64,000 bases of DNA from Macellibacteroides fermentans (GTDB lineage Bacteria > Bacteroidota > Bacteroidia > Bacteroidales > Tannerellaceae): the NCBI RefSeq assembly GCF_013409575.1, contig NZ_JACCCY010000002.1:866001-930000 (forward strand), in the 5' to 3' direction. This document shows positions 17,477-29,297 of the stretch, in pieces. Positions within the stretch are counted from its first letter, which is position 1. Each line of letters opens with the position of its first letter. Under the pieces are notes generated by a model that saw only the letters and a list, made by a program, of their open reading frames with translations, did not search any database and was not told where the DNA came from. The position numbers and the translations under genes were made by a program.

Positions 17477-17580
17477 GGCACGGTATTTTCATATACTTTG
17501 TTGTGTAAGAAGTTACACACACAACGATTTTCCTGAAAATAAAGGAGAATGGGTAAAATAGTCAAAACGCTCAAAGGTAG

Positions 17581-17612
17581 AAAGGTGTGTCCGTGAGGAT
17601 GCGCCTTTTTAA
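17581..17612 (+). terminator. Terminator facing recQ
   Basis: A 12-bp stem (17581-17592 with 17597-17608, including G-T pairs) and a GTGA loop are followed by a T-rich tail on the plus strand. It would stop plus-strand transcription from the pyrBI-beta-barrel unit before it enters the convergent recQ gene. Confidence 0.7.
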
Positions 17613-17615
17613 TTT

Positions 17616-19475
17616 TTAGAAATTGAGCTTTGGCAATTTAAGAACAAAACGGATCAGAGAGACAAATACTTTTCCGTATTTATCCAGCTTAATCTGCCCA
17701 ACTCCGATTATTTCACTAAACTCATCCAGTGTAACGGGCTTCTTTTCAACCATATCCTGGAGCGATTGATCGCTGAAAATAATGTATGCAGGCATACTTT
17801 CCCTTTCGGCCAACTGTTTACGAAGTTGTCTGAGTGAGTCAAGTAAGGATTCTTCTATAGAATCTGAATCGATGGGACGAATCGGACTCGCTTTAAATTT
17901 CTTTTTAGTCTCACGTGTTCCTCGTGAACCTTTGTCGGAATAATTATCCGTGTTTTCATCTTCGTTCCAGGTAGCCAGTTGGGCTTTTAGTTCGCCGTAA
18001 AGAACCTTGCTTCCCAGTGGAGTAACCTTAAGCGTACGTCCGGCTGCATAATCCACTTCAGCGTAGCCTAACTGCAGCATCTGATAAACATATTCTTTCC
18101 ACTCTTTGTATGAAAGATCCCGACCTGCACCGTAAGTCTTCAGCTGATCATACCCATGTTGCCTGATCTCCTGGCGGAACGATCCCCGCAAGATGTCAAT
18201 CAGCATCTGTATGCCAACCCGCTCACCCGTACGTACCACTGCACTTAGGGCTTTCTGTACCAGTATTGTACCGTCGAACCGTTGAGGAGGATTCTTACAC
18301 ACATCACAATTACCACAATCGTGTTCTGCCTCTTCACCAAAGTAACTAAGCAATATCCGCCTACGGCATACATCGGTTTCGCAGTACCGCTTCATACGTT
18401 CCAGCTTTTCGGAGGTGATATCGCTTTGTCCGCTTTCTTCCACAAAACGACGGAGCAAGACCAAATCGCCCAAAGAATAAAACAACAAGGTATCGCTGGG
18501 TAAACCATCCCGTCCGGCACGCCCTATTTCCTGATAATAGTTTTCAATGCTTCCGGGCATGTTATAGTGTATTACCCAACGAACGTTACTTTTATCGATC
18601 CCCATACCAAAGGCAACAGTAGCACAAACCACATCGAACCGGTCGTTTATGTAGTCATCCTGGGCCTTTTCACGTCGGGCAGGTGCTAATCCCGCATGGT
18701 AGGCAATAGCCTTTATACCATAGGAGTTTAGCGCTTCCGCCAATTCTTCCGTGTCACTTCGCTTCATGCAATATACAATCCCGCTTTGTTGTTTCCGGGC
18801 ATTGATAAAATGAACGATGGAGGCAATTTTTTCTTTTTTGGAGAATCCTCTTTTAACGGTAAGCGATAGATTTGGTCTGTCGAACGACGAGATAAAGGTT
18901 TGCGGATCATTCAGTTTCAATTGATTGAGTATATCCAGCCGCGTAATCTTATCAGCGGTGGCCGTCAGTGCAACGATAGGAACCTTTGGAAAACGCTCTT
19001 TCAGAACGGCCAGTTGGGTGTACTCCGGACGGAAATCATGTCCCCATTGCGAGATACAGTGAGCCTCGTCGATGGCAATCAAAGAAATATCCATACGTGG
19101 AAGCAACCAATCCACTTCCCCCATCAATCCCTCGGGTGAAATATACAGAAGCTTCACCTTCCCCTGCATGCAAAGTTGTTTGATGCGTTGTCGTTCGGCA
19201 TCGGGCATACTGCTGTTAAGTGCAGCAGCAGGTATTCCGTTAGATAACAAGCCTTCCACCTGGTCTTTCATCAAGGCAATCAGAGGAGAGATTACAACAG
19301 CCGTACCCGGCAGGTAAATAGCCGGCAACTGAAAGCAGATGGATTTACCTCCACCGGTCGGCATCAGCACCAGTGAATCTTTTTTATCCAGTATTCTTTT
19401 GATAATATCCGCCTGTAAGGGGCGAAAGGAAGTATATCCAAAAAACTTTTTTAATAACGCCTCAATCTCCTTCAT
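17616..19475 (-). CDS. recQ: ATP-dependent DNA helicase RecQ
   Basis: A 619-aa 3'-5' DNA helicase of recombination and fork repair. Walker A is PTGGGKS (Lys44), the DEAH box lies near residue 135, and HRIGRAGRDG-like residues appear as YYQEIGRAGRDG. A zinc-binding Cys cluster (CRRRILLSYF through CGNCDVC), a winged-helix RQC region and a C-terminal HRDC domain (about 545-619) follow. I used ATG 19475 because the longer frame begins with TTG at 19496. Confidence 0.96.
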   Translation of the reverse strand: MKEIEALLKKFFGYTSFRPLQADIIKRILDKKDSLVLMPTGGGKSICFQLPAIYLPGTAVVISPLIALMKDQVEGLLSNGIPAAALNSSMPDAERQRIKQLCMQGKVKLLYISPEGLMGEVDWLLPRMDISLIAIDEAHCISQWGHDFRPEYTQLAVLKERFPKVPIVALTATADKITRLDILNQLKLNDPQTFISSFDRPNLSLTVKRGFSKKEKIASIVHFINARKQQSGIVYCMKRSDTEELAEALNSYGIKAIAYHAGLAPARREKAQDDYINDRFDVVCATVAFGMGIDKSNVRWVIHYNMPGSIENYYQEIGRAGRDGLPSDTLLFYSLGDLVLLRRFVEESGQSDITSEKLERMKRYCETDVCRRRILLSYFGEEAEHDCGNCDVCKNPPQRFDGTILVQKALSAVVRTGERVGIQMLIDILRGSFRQEIRQHGYDQLKTYGAGRDLSYKEWKEYVYQMLQLGYAEVDYAAGRTLKVTPLGSKVLYGELKAQLATWNEDENTDNYSDKGSRGTRETKKKFKASPIRPIDSDSIEESLLDSLRQLRKQLAERESMPAYIIFSDQSLQDMVEKKPVTLDEFSEIIGVGQIKLDKYGKVFVSLIRFVLKLPKLNF

Positions 19476-19511
19476 CGTTTCAGTTTGGTCTCTCAATCAT
19501 GATTTAGATAG

Positions 19512-19519
19512 CAAAGATA
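19512..19519 (-). promoter_or_regulatory. Putative recQ promoter
   Basis: Minus-strand TATCTTTG matches TAnnTTTG and lies 37 bases before the recQ ATG, divergent from the helicase promoter at 19543. Confidence 0.5.
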
Positions 19520-19542
19520 GTTAATGTCTGGCATATTTGTTG

Positions 19543-19550
19543 TACCTTTG
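19543..19550 (+). promoter_or_regulatory. Putative DEAD-box helicase promoter
   Basis: TACCTTTG matches TAnnTTTG, 46 bases before the ATG at 19597. Its position argues against the longer reading frame that starts at 19537. Confidence 0.5.
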
Positions 19551-19596
19551 CACCCAATATTTACATAACGAGCCGCGAGGCTCACCCAATCATTAC

Positions 19597-20883
19597 ATGA
19601 CATTTGAAGATTTAAACTTAATAGAGCCTATTAGAAAGGCCTTACAACAAGAAGGATACACCACCCCGACACCCATACAGGCAGAAGCCATTCCCATAGT
19701 AACAGACGGATACGATTTATTGGGGTGTGCACAGACGGGCACAGGTAAAACGGCCGCATTTTCCATTCCCATCATACAGAAACTATACAATCAGCAGCAG
19801 AAAGAGCGTAGCAGAGGTATTAAAGCGCTTATTCTTACGCCAACGCGTGAGCTGGCTATTCAGATTGACGAGAGTTTCGAAGCATACGGACGTTATGCCA
19901 ACCTTCGCCATGCAGTTATTTTTGGAGGAGTGGGACAGAAGCCTCAAACCGATGTGTTGCAACGTGGGGTGGATATACTTATTGCCACACCCGGACGTCT
20001 GCTTGACCTGATCAATCAAGGATATGTAAGTCTGAAAAGTCTTGATTTCTTTGTGCTGGATGAAGCCGACCGGATGTTGGACATGGGATTTATACACGAT
20101 ATCAAACGTATTCTGCCCTTGTTGCCCAAAAAGCGTCAGTCGCTGTTCTTTTCGGCAACGATGCCTCCCGAAATTGAAAAACTGGCAAGTACGATTCTTT
20201 ACAAGCCCGAAAAGGTTGAGGTGACTCCTGTATCTTCTACAGTTGATACGATCGACCAGTACATATACTATGTGGAAAAGAAGGATAAGATTTCTCTTCT
20301 TACCTCTTTGCTGGCAAACAAGTCGTTGGAATCGGTACTTGTTTTTGCAAGAACCAAGCACGGAGCCGACAAGATTGCCAAATCACTTGTAAAATCTGAG
20401 ATCGTTGCAGAGGCTATTCATGGAAATAAAAGTCAGAATGCCCGTCAGCGTGCCCTTTCAAATTTTAAAGATGGATCAACACGGGTTTTGATTGCAACCG
20501 ATATTGCAGCCCGAGGGATAGACGTAGACAACCTTTCGCACGTAATAAACTACGAATTGCCCAATGTGCCGGAAACTTATGTACACCGGATCGGCCGTAC
20601 AGGCAGAGCCGGACGAAGTGGTGTTGCCTATTCGTTTTGCGATGCAGAGGAGATGCCATTGTTGAAAGACATTCATAAACTGATCGGAAAACAGATCCCG
20701 GCTGCGGGAGGCAATCCATTTGAAACAGCTCAGGTAAAGCAAGCTGTTGCCGAGAAGAACAAGGCAATCAAAGAAGAGTCAAAACGCCGGAATATGTTTG
20801 GTAGCAAGCGCGACGGCAGTTACTGGAGAAATAAGAAGAGGGCAGAAGGAAGTAACGCTAACACTGCTCCCAAAAAGAAATAA
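19597..20883 (+). CDS. DEAD-box ATP-dependent RNA helicase (RhlE-like)
   Basis: A 428-aa RNA helicase with all core motifs: Q motif ([11 protein letters not shown]), AQTGTGKT at residues 45-52, [20 protein letters not shown] near residue 155, SATMP, the [11 protein letters not shown] segment and [14 protein letters not shown] short basic tail rich in Lys and Arg follows and is probably an RNA-binding extension. RhlE-type enzymes act in ribosome assembly and mRNA turnover. I chose ATG 19597 because the family begins at MTFEDLNL. Confidence 0.95.
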   Translation: MTFEDLNLIEPIRKALQQEGYTTPTPIQAEAIPIVTDGYDLLGCAQTGTGKTAAFSIPIIQKLYNQQQKERSRGIKALILTPTRELAIQIDESFEAYGRYANLRHAVIFGGVGQKPQTDVLQRGVDILIATPGRLLDLINQGYVSLKSLDFFVLDEADRMLDMGFIHDIKRILPLLPKKRQSLFFSATMPPEIEKLASTILYKPEKVEVTPVSSTVDTIDQYIYYVEKKDKISLLTSLLANKSLESVLVFARTKHGADKIAKSLVKSEIVAEAIHGNKSQNARQRALSNFKDGSTRVLIATDIAARGIDVDNLSHVINYELPNVPETYVHRIGRTGRAGRSGVAYSFCDAEEMPLLKDIHKLIGKQIPAAGGNPFETAQVKQAVAEKNKAIKEESKRRNMFGSKRDGSYWRNKKRAEGSNANTAPKKK

Positions 20884-20905
20884 TACATTCTATTTGTATA
20901 TTAAT

Positions 20906-20939
20906 GAGGCTTTCAAATTTATTGAAAGCCTCTTTTTTT
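20906..20939 (+). terminator. Rho-independent terminator after the RNA helicase gene
   Basis: GAGGCTTTCAA (20906-20916) and TTGAAAGCCTC (20922-20932) form a perfect 11-bp stem, followed by a T7 run. Confidence 0.92.
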
Positions 20940-21010
20940 GATTCGTAAATGAGTATTATTTTCCTGTTTTATCGTTTGTATAGTATACCTACTAACAGAT
21001 TCATACTAAC

Positions 21011-22060
21011 ATGAACAGACGTAATTTTATACATGCTTGCGGTATTTCCATCGCTTCATCATGCTTGCTAAATCAGCAATTGCTTGCAACCGAAGCACCT
21101 CTGTCATCAAAATGTAAACCTATCATCGGATCGTGGTTTGAATTTAATCACCACAATCCGGCCGAGGGTAAATACTGGGATCCGGCCTTAAGAAGTTTCA
21201 CATCAGCACAGTGGCGCGAAAAAATCAGAGAGATACGCGAAGCAGGTATGGAATATCTGGTGCTGCTCTCGGTAGCCGATAAAGGGAAAACCTTTTACCC
21301 GTCGCAGTTACAACCCCGTCACGATTTTGAATGTCCGGATCCGTTAGAGGCCGTATTGTCGGCTGCCGACGAGTTTGGGGTCAAGTTCTTTGTAAGTAAC
21401 GACTTTTGGGGAGATTCGGGCGATATGTATAAACTGATGACGAGCAAGGAGGTGGTAAGCATCAGAGAGAAGGGGATGGAAGAGGTTGCCCGGAAATACG
21501 GTCACCACCCAAGCTTTTACGGATGGTATTACCCAAATGAGACCGGATTGTCTGAAAACATTGATGAGACCACCATCCACTATGTAAACTCCTGCTCACG
21601 TAAAGCCCGGGAGTTGATGCCCCGCTGTGTTAACCTGATAGCCCCCTATGGCACCAAGTTTGTAAAAGCCGATGCAAATTTTGCCCGCCAACTCGAACGC
21701 CTGGATATCGATATCATAGCCTACCAAGATGAAGTAGGCGTTTTGAAAACAGATGCAGGATCGGCCGGCCGGTATTTCGAAGCGCTGCAGAAAGTGCATG
21801 CCAGCGTTGGCCGGGCCAGATTATGGGCCGATGTAGAAGTGTTTCAATTTGAAGGTCCTGTTTACAAGAGTGCCTTGCTTCCGGCTTCCTTCCAAAGGAT
21901 ACGTACACAGTTGGAAGACGTCTCTCCGTACGTCGAGAATATCCTGATTTATCAATACATCGGAATGATGAATAAACCCGGAACCACCGCTTTTGCAGGT
22001 CACCCCACATCGACCGAACTATATACCGGCTATATCGACTGGCTGAATAAAAACAAATAG
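21011..22060 (+). CDS. DUF4434 family TIM-barrel-like secreted protein
   Basis: A 349-aa protein with an N-terminal export signal (MNRRNFIHACGISIASSCLL). The Arg-Arg pair suggests a Tat or lipoprotein-like signal. The body resembles DUF4434, a glycoside-hydrolase-like barrel (GSWFEFNHHNP, FYGWYYPNETGLSE, IIAYQDEVGV, LWADVEVFQFEG). The conserved acidic residues are compatible with hydrolase activity, but no substrate is established. It converges on the second PBP gene with only one base between the stops. Confidence 0.75.
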   Translation: MNRRNFIHACGISIASSCLLNQQLLATEAPLSSKCKPIIGSWFEFNHHNPAEGKYWDPALRSFTSAQWREKIREIREAGMEYLVLLSVADKGKTFYPSQLQPRHDFECPDPLEAVLSAADEFGVKFFVSNDFWGDSGDMYKLMTSKEVVSIREKGMEEVARKYGHHPSFYGWYYPNETGLSENIDETTIHYVNSCSRKARELMPRCVNLIAPYGTKFVKADANFARQLERLDIDIIAYQDEVGVLKTDAGSAGRYFEALQKVHASVGRARLWADVEVFQFEGPVYKSALLPASFQRIRTQLEDVSPYVENILIYQYIGMMNKPGTTAFAGHPTSTELYTGYIDWLNKNK

Positions 22061-22061
22061 A

Positions 22062-24473
22062 TTAAAGGGCCGGAGGGGGAGTGGTTTCAATATACTCCGG
22101 CTCCTCCTCTTCAATAAACAAGCTGTCTGAATTCAGGAAATCGATGGAATCGTTTTCGGCTGGTCTTACCGACATACATTCATACTGTTTATTAATGGTT
22201 TGTGTAGGCTTGGGGAACTTGGCCCGATATTTTTCCAGGTTATTATCAGCCAATACCTTTTCCATAAACAGACCGAATATAGGAAGGGCTGTCTTGCTGC
22301 CTTCACCCAATTTGCCGGTACGGAAATGGATACTGCGATGTTCGCCACCTACCCAGGCACCACCTACCAGATTCGGACTCACACCCACAAACCAGGCATC
22401 CGAGTGGTTGGACGATGTACCAGTTTTTCCTCCAAACTCTGTATTCTGGCGGAAAATATCGTAGGTCCACAAATTCTGAGAAGTAGCATTGTATTCTGTA
22501 AGTCCGGCACGCAGCAACTGAGTCATCAGGAAAGCAGTCTCGTAGCTGATGGCTTGTTTATCCACCTGCTTGTGTTGATACAAAAGATTGCCGTCGTGGT
22601 CTTCTATGCGGGTTACCAATACCGGATCGTGTGTTTTGCCATCATTTACAACCGTACAATACGAGTTTACCAACTCCAGCAGTGAAACATCAGACGATCC
22701 TAAACCTACGGAAGGAATGTTGTTGAGAGGCGTTTTAATTCCCATGGCATGGGCAGTCTTGATAACCTCTTCCACCCCCACTTCCTGAGTCAGCTTTACG
22801 GCGATGGTATTGATAGAGCGAGCAAAAGCCGCTTTTAAGGAAAGATTTTCACCCGTATATTCGCCGTTGGCATTACGCGGAACCCATTTCACCATTTCAC
22901 CTTTATCCATCACATCCCAGCTAATATAATTATCCGGACGTGTATCACAGGGAGACATACCCTTTTCGATGGCTGTAGTATATACAAAAAGTTTGAAAGT
23001 AGAACCTGGCTGACGTTTTGAAAGCACCTTGTCGTATTTCCAGGTTTCAAAGTTAATGTCGCCCACCCAAGCCTTTACGAATCCTGTCTGAGGTTCCATG
23101 GCTACAAAGCCTGTGTGCATGAAACGCTCCATGTAACGGATCGAATCCATAGCACTGAAGGTGGTGTCTTTTACTCCTGTCTTGTAATCGAATACTTTGA
23201 GGCGACGAGGTTCATTCATATAGTAATTTACCGAATCGGCCTGATTGTTGTATTTCTGAACCAGGTATTTGTACAGTTGGGTCTTTTTAGCAATGTCCTC
23301 TACAAAGCCAACAATTTCCTGGTGATTCTCGTCTCTCCAGGGGTTTTCTTTACCCCAGTGGTTGTTAAAGTTCTGCTGAACAACACGCATTTGCTTATCT
23401 ACCGCCTCTTCGGCATATTTCTGCATACGTGTATCCAGCGTAGTATAAATCTTTAATCCGTCCGAATAAAGATCTATCTCGTTGTCTTTGCACCATTTTT
23501 CCAGCGAACGAGCAACCGCTTCCCTGAAATAAAGAGCCTCTCCATCGTAATTGCTTTCAACATTATAATTCAGCTTGACGGGTATCTGTTTGATCGAATC
23601 AAGTTGGGCCGCAGTAATGATACCCTGACTCTTCATATTCTCGAGCACCACATTGCGGCGTTTCAGACTGTTTTTTGGATTTACGCGGGGATTGTAAGTA
23701 GTTGTAGCCTTAAGCAAACCTACCAGCGTGGCCGATTGTTCGATTGTAAGATCCTTGGGAGAAATTTTAAAGTATGTTTTACAAGCCGTTTTTATCCCAT
23801 AAGCGTTACTACCAAAATCTACCGTATTAAGGTACATGGTAAGAATTTCTTTCTTGTCGTAAAACATTTCAATCTTTACAGCTGTAATCCATTCTTTGGA
23901 TTTGGCAATAAGCAACCGCAGTCCGGGTATCTGTCCCAATACCCCTCTCGAATACTGCGAACGAACCTTGAACATGTTTTTTACCAACTGCTGCGTAATG
24001 GTACTTGCACCACGTGCACGTCCCTGTGTCATGTCCTTAACCGCTGCAAACAACCCCTGGAAGTCAATCCCGAAGTGTTCGTAAAAGCGCTCATCTTCAG
24101 TAGCTATAAGCGTTTTTATCAGGATGGGAGAGATTTCTTCATATTCCACCGGTGTACGGTTTTCGCGGAAATACTTACCGATCGCTTTCCCGTCGGCACT
24201 ATAAATAACGGAAGCTACGCTCTGATTGGGGTTGCTGATACTTGAAAGACTGGGTGATTTACCGAATAGCCATAAGAAATTAATATCTACCATTACCAGA
24301 TAGATAAAGAACAACACGATAAACGCTGCGCCCGAAAGTAATATTTTTTTGTACCAGGGAGATTGTTGGAAGATGGTTTTGCCCTTCACATAACCTGCTT
24401 TACAGCGGGTTAAAACGAATTGGAAGATGCTTTTACCACGAGAAACCCATTCACTGCTTTTGGAGTTAATCAT
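22062..24473 (-). CDS. Class A penicillin-binding protein (second paralogue)
   Basis: An 803-aa bifunctional peptidoglycan glycosyltransferase/transpeptidase. A cytoplasmic stretch of about 43 residues precedes one membrane helix (about 44-62). GT51 has EDERFYEHFG (Glu126) and GASTITQQLVKNMF. The transpeptidase domain has PGSTFKLF (Ser near 489), ARSINTIAVKL and GGKTGTSSNHS (about 678). It differs from the paralogue at 12148-14493 in its long N-terminal cytoplasmic region and acidic tail (EEEEPEYIE). All catalytic residues are present. Confidence 0.95.
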   Translation of the reverse strand: MINSKSSEWVSRGKSIFQFVLTRCKAGYVKGKTIFQQSPWYKKILLSGAAFIVLFFIYLVMVDINFLWLFGKSPSLSSISNPNQSVASVIYSADGKAIGKYFRENRTPVEYEEISPILIKTLIATEDERFYEHFGIDFQGLFAAVKDMTQGRARGASTITQQLVKNMFKVRSQYSRGVLGQIPGLRLLIAKSKEWITAVKIEMFYDKKEILTMYLNTVDFGSNAYGIKTACKTYFKISPKDLTIEQSATLVGLLKATTTYNPRVNPKNSLKRRNVVLENMKSQGIITAAQLDSIKQIPVKLNYNVESNYDGEALYFREAVARSLEKWCKDNEIDLYSDGLKIYTTLDTRMQKYAEEAVDKQMRVVQQNFNNHWGKENPWRDENHQEIVGFVEDIAKKTQLYKYLVQKYNNQADSVNYYMNEPRRLKVFDYKTGVKDTTFSAMDSIRYMERFMHTGFVAMEPQTGFVKAWVGDINFETWKYDKVLSKRQPGSTFKLFVYTTAIEKGMSPCDTRPDNYISWDVMDKGEMVKWVPRNANGEYTGENLSLKAAFARSINTIAVKLTQEVGVEEVIKTAHAMGIKTPLNNIPSVGLGSSDVSLLELVNSYCTVVNDGKTHDPVLVTRIEDHDGNLLYQHKQVDKQAISYETAFLMTQLLRAGLTEYNATSQNLWTYDIFRQNTEFGGKTGTSSNHSDAWFVGVSPNLVGGAWVGGEHRSIHFRTGKLGEGSKTALPIFGLFMEKVLADNNLEKYRAKFPKPTQTINKQYECMSVRPAENDSIDFLNSDSLFIEEEEPEYIETTPPPAL

Positions 24474-24551
24474 GTATTTGTAATACTAATGTAAATAAAT
24501 TCTGACTAATAATTAAAATCCCTGTTGTCAACGACACATCTAATTCGGGTG

Positions 24552-24559
24552 CAAAATTA
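24552..24559 (-). promoter_or_regulatory. Putative promoter of the second PBP gene
   Basis: Minus-strand TAATTTTG matches TAnnTTTG, about 80 bases before the ATG. Confidence 0.45.
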
Positions 24560-24613
24560 CGACAATAGTTTGATATTGAATGCGGGAAGTAGAAAATTCT
24601 TTTGTCCCTTTTA

Positions 24614-24650
24614 ATAAAAAAACAGAGACCTCCCGCCGGGAAGGTCTCTA
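24614..24650 (-). terminator. Rho-independent terminator of the GH97 gene
   Basis: On the minus strand AGAGACCT pairs with AGGTCTCT (24642-24649 with 24624-24631), with extra pairs in the CCCGGCGGG core. A T-run follows. It sits 30 bp after the GH97 stop. Confidence 0.88.
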
Positions 24651-24679
24651 TTCTTCAATTTTAAACTTAAATACTTGAA

Positions 24680-26824
<2,145 letters not shown>

Positions 26825-26896
26825 TTAAAATCTTTATGGTGCAAATGAAACACTAAAACACCAGATACAAACCAGTTGCAGGCCGAATGATAGCAA

Positions 26897-26911
26897 GTTT
26901 GTCATGCAAAC
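26897..26911. repeat. GTTTGTCATG motif upstream of GH97
   Basis: GTTTGTCATGCAAAC is a small inverted repeat (GTTTG/CAAAC), about 85 bp before the GH97 start. The half-site GTTTGnCATR recurs three times at 29005-29088 on the far side of the group II intron, so both may belong to one regulatory region. Confidence 0.4.
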
Positions 26912-26984
26912 GATTTCGGAAACAGGCAAAAACAGGTTATCAGTCGTATATTATCCCCAAATAAAACCGTTTTAAACGAAAACA

Positions 26985-28871
26985 GTCGAGTAGGCCTGAG
27001 CATTTCAGCTCAAGCCTCTCACAGAACCGTGCGTGACAGTCTCCCATCACACGGCTCTTCTTATTCAGTCTGATAAGATTACCATTTCTTGTTAGCTGTT
27101 GGAGTTACTCCCCACTGCCAGTGGTAAAAGAGTTTAGACTCTTTCCGGGAGATGTTTCCCAGCCAGTAGTAAGCCCGATAGGGTTTCCCCTTGAAGCGCT
27201 TGAACTTGGCTGTAACCCATCTGGCAAGATGTCTGTTTACTTCATCTAACAGGATTTTGAGTCGGGTAGGATAAAATTTACCATAATAAGTAATCCATCC
27301 CCGAAGCACCGGATTGATGCTTTTCGCCAGGGTTTCCAGCGATAGAAACAGTTGTTTCCTTGTTTTCCAGCTGCGCATCTTTTCACGGATGCGGTTGCAG
27401 GCCTTGTTGCTGATTGCCGGCAGAAAGCCTGTAAAGTTGATGCCATTTCTGCCTTTTGCCTTCCGTGGTCGGAAGGTGTAGCCAAGGAAATCGAAAGAGA
27501 TTGTATCAAACTCTCCCTTTCTGCGGCTGTCTTTACAGTACACAATCTTTGTTTTGTCATCGTTCAACATCAGTTTACATTGAGCAAACCGTTGTTGAAC
27601 AGCTACTTTCAGTGCTTCGGCCTGGGATTGGGTGGCGCAGTGACAGATGGTGTCGTCTGCATACCTTTCGAAGGGAATGTGCGGATAATACCTGCTCATC
27701 CACTTGTCGAAGGCGTAATGCAGGAACAAATTGGCCAGCACAGGTCCGATTACGGACCCTTGCGGGACCCCTTTGTCCCGGTCGATTTTACTTCCATCCT
27801 GCAGTTCGTAGGGAACTTTGAGCCACCGTTCGATGTAAAGCAGCACCCATACACAATCGGTGTGAAGTCTGACTGCTTTAATCAACAGTTCGTGGTCAAT
27901 AGAATCGAAGAACTTGCTGATGTCCATATCCAATACCCAGTTGTACTTCCAGCACCGCTCGCGTGTTTTGGCGATGGCATCGTGTGCAGAGCGGTTGGGC
28001 CTGTAGGCATAAGAATCCTCGTGGAAACAGGGTTCAATCTGTGGCTCCAGCATCATCACTGCTGCCATCTGAGCAATCCTGTCTCCTACCGTAGGTATAC
28101 CTAACGGACGTTTGTCTCCATTGGGTTTAGGTATTTCTACCAGTTTGACCGATGGAGGGAAGTAGCTTCCCGAACTCATGCGGTTCCAGATTTTGTAGAG
28201 ATTGTCTTTGAGATTTTTCTCAAACTGCTCAATCGATACGCCGTCAATACCCGCACTTCCATGGTTTGCCTTGACTCGTTTGAAGGCATCCATGATTAAA
28301 AATTTAGAAATCTCATGCGACTTTGCGTCTTTCATTTGCATCCTCCTGTTTTAATAGTTGTACATTTACTACGCTTGAATAAGCTGTTCCCTTGGCTCCA
28401 TTTCCATTACAGAAACTTCGTCGCTACTACGGAACAGTCCGCCCCTGCCTCCGGTCCTCGGTACGCTGGTTCTTGCAGGGCTTCTGCTTGAACTTCTCCC
28501 TTCACATCCCGGCGCAGGTTCCTGCGTTCCGTGAAAAAGCCTCTGTACAAGTCATGCTATCTTTGCACCGGATGCCACCCGGACCGTAAACAGGTTCCTT
28601 CCGGATTTATCCCGGGTCTGACAGAAAAGACCCGGTTCTGACATCGTCTGAACAGTTTTCGATGCTTCATCAATAATTCCCTTGCGGTCATCTCTTGTAC
28701 AGTTACCTGACGATTTACATCGCCTTTTGGTGTATCGCTCACCACCTTGTCTCTTAAACAAAGCAGCATACACTGGTTTGCAACCATCTCCTGCAAGACG
28801 GTTACGAGGGGCCTGCCCTCATCTCTTTCACAGTTACAAACATTGCCGCCTGCAATGTTTTCACAGCACAC
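26985..28871 (-). mobile_element. Group II intron (about 1.89 kb) with intact reverse transcriptase
   Basis: On the minus strand the element starts with GTGTGCTGTGAAAAC at 28871, fitting the GUGYG rule, and a stem-loop follows. Just before the ORF a domain III-like segment reads GGAGCCAAGGG. After the ORF a canonical domain V (27016-27059, AGAGCCGTGTGATGGGAGAC and GCACGGTTCT) and a domain VI stem end in CCTACTCGAC near 26985. Ends are assigned by motif and could be off by a few bases. It sits in the intergenic region upstream of GH97, in the same orientation as that gene. Confidence 0.85.
27079..28341 (-). CDS. ltrA: Group II intron reverse transcriptase/maturase
   Basis: A 420-aa intron-encoded protein that reverse-transcribes the intron and aids splicing. 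RT motifs are seen in order: GIDGVS, IPKPNGDKRPLGIPTVGDR, YRPNRSAHDA, LDMDISKFFDSIDH, KGVPQGSVIGP, the YADD catalytic box near residue 228 and LGYTFRPR. The maturase X/GIIM region (LRGWITYYGKF) follows. There is no HNH endonuclease domain. Sequence style suggests bacterial class D, but no phylogeny was made. Confidence 0.95.
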   Translation of the reverse strand: MQMKDAKSHEISKFLIMDAFKRVKANHGSAGIDGVSIEQFEKNLKDNLYKIWNRMSSGSYFPPSVKLVEIPKPNGDKRPLGIPTVGDRIAQMAAVMMLEPQIEPCFHEDSYAYRPNRSAHDAIAKTRERCWKYNWVLDMDISKFFDSIDHELLIKAVRLHTDCVWVLLYIERWLKVPYELQDGSKIDRDKGVPQGSVIGPVLANLFLHYAFDKWMSRYYPHIPFERYADDTICHCATQSQAEALKVAVQQRFAQCKLMLNDDKTKIVYCKDSRRKGEFDTISFDFLGYTFRPRKAKGRNGINFTGFLPAISNKACNRIREKMRSWKTRKQLFLSLETLAKSINPVLRGWITYYGKFYPTRLKILLDEVNRHLARWVTAKFKRFKGKPYRAYYWLGNISRKESKLFYHWQWGVTPTANKKW

Positions 28872-29297
28872 TCTGTCATCTGTCATAATCTGATTTTTAT
28901 GCCTTTTGTAAGTTAATTTAGATTCCGGCATATAAGTTGGAACATAGTATACAACTAATTGTTTCATCGTTATAAACAATTTTCTTCTGTTATATGAATT
29001 ATTCGTTTGTCATATGTTGAATGCAAGTTATCCATATGTCTACTTTGCGTTTGACATGTGGCAAACGCAAAGTAGACATATGGCAAACGAATAGTTCTTC
29101 GTATTGCTTTGGATAAAAGCCTTAAATGAAAATGATACTACTGTATTGACCAGACTTTACTTTAACCGTTATACTGAAATCCTGGACACCTTCCTATAAT
29201 CCATACTAGAATAGTTTACAGCAGACAGGTTTTGATTTATCTTTCTACTCCCTCAACCAGCTTGTTTTTCTAATCAGACATATTTATAGTTCTTTTT
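28872..29297. other. Intergenic stretch without a convincing gene
   Basis: About 430 bp between the intron 5' end and the DUF3244 promoter. A minus-strand ORF beginning at 28979 runs straight into the intron, so it is not credible as a gene in its present form. The region contains the large palindrome at 29001-29092, listed separately. I see no RNA gene or other feature. Confidence 0.5.
29001..29092. promoter_or_regulatory. Nested palindrome with three GTTTGnCATRTG half-sites
   Basis: Arms 29032-29052 and 29063-29083 are exact 21-base inverses around a 10-base loop. A second left arm at 29001-29016 can pair with 29077-29092 (one G-T pair), competing for part of the same right arm. GTTTGnCATRTG appears at 29005 and 29049 on the plus strand and at 29088-29077 on the minus strand. 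No T-run follows on either strand, so it looks more like an operator or RNA switch than a terminator. Confidence 0.6.

Noticed and set aside
27352..28104. 250-aa plus-strand ORF opposite the first intron maturase
   Set aside because: Antisense shadow of the reverse transcriptase; composition is Cys-rich and without a domain.
28557..28979. 140-aa minus-strand ORF upstream of the first intron maturase
   Set aside because: It crosses the 5' boundary of the group II intron (28871), so most of it is structured intron RNA. The remaining codons match nothing I recognise.
29001..29092. Reading the nested palindrome as a terminator
   Set aside because: No T-run follows the stem on either strand and no gene ends close by.
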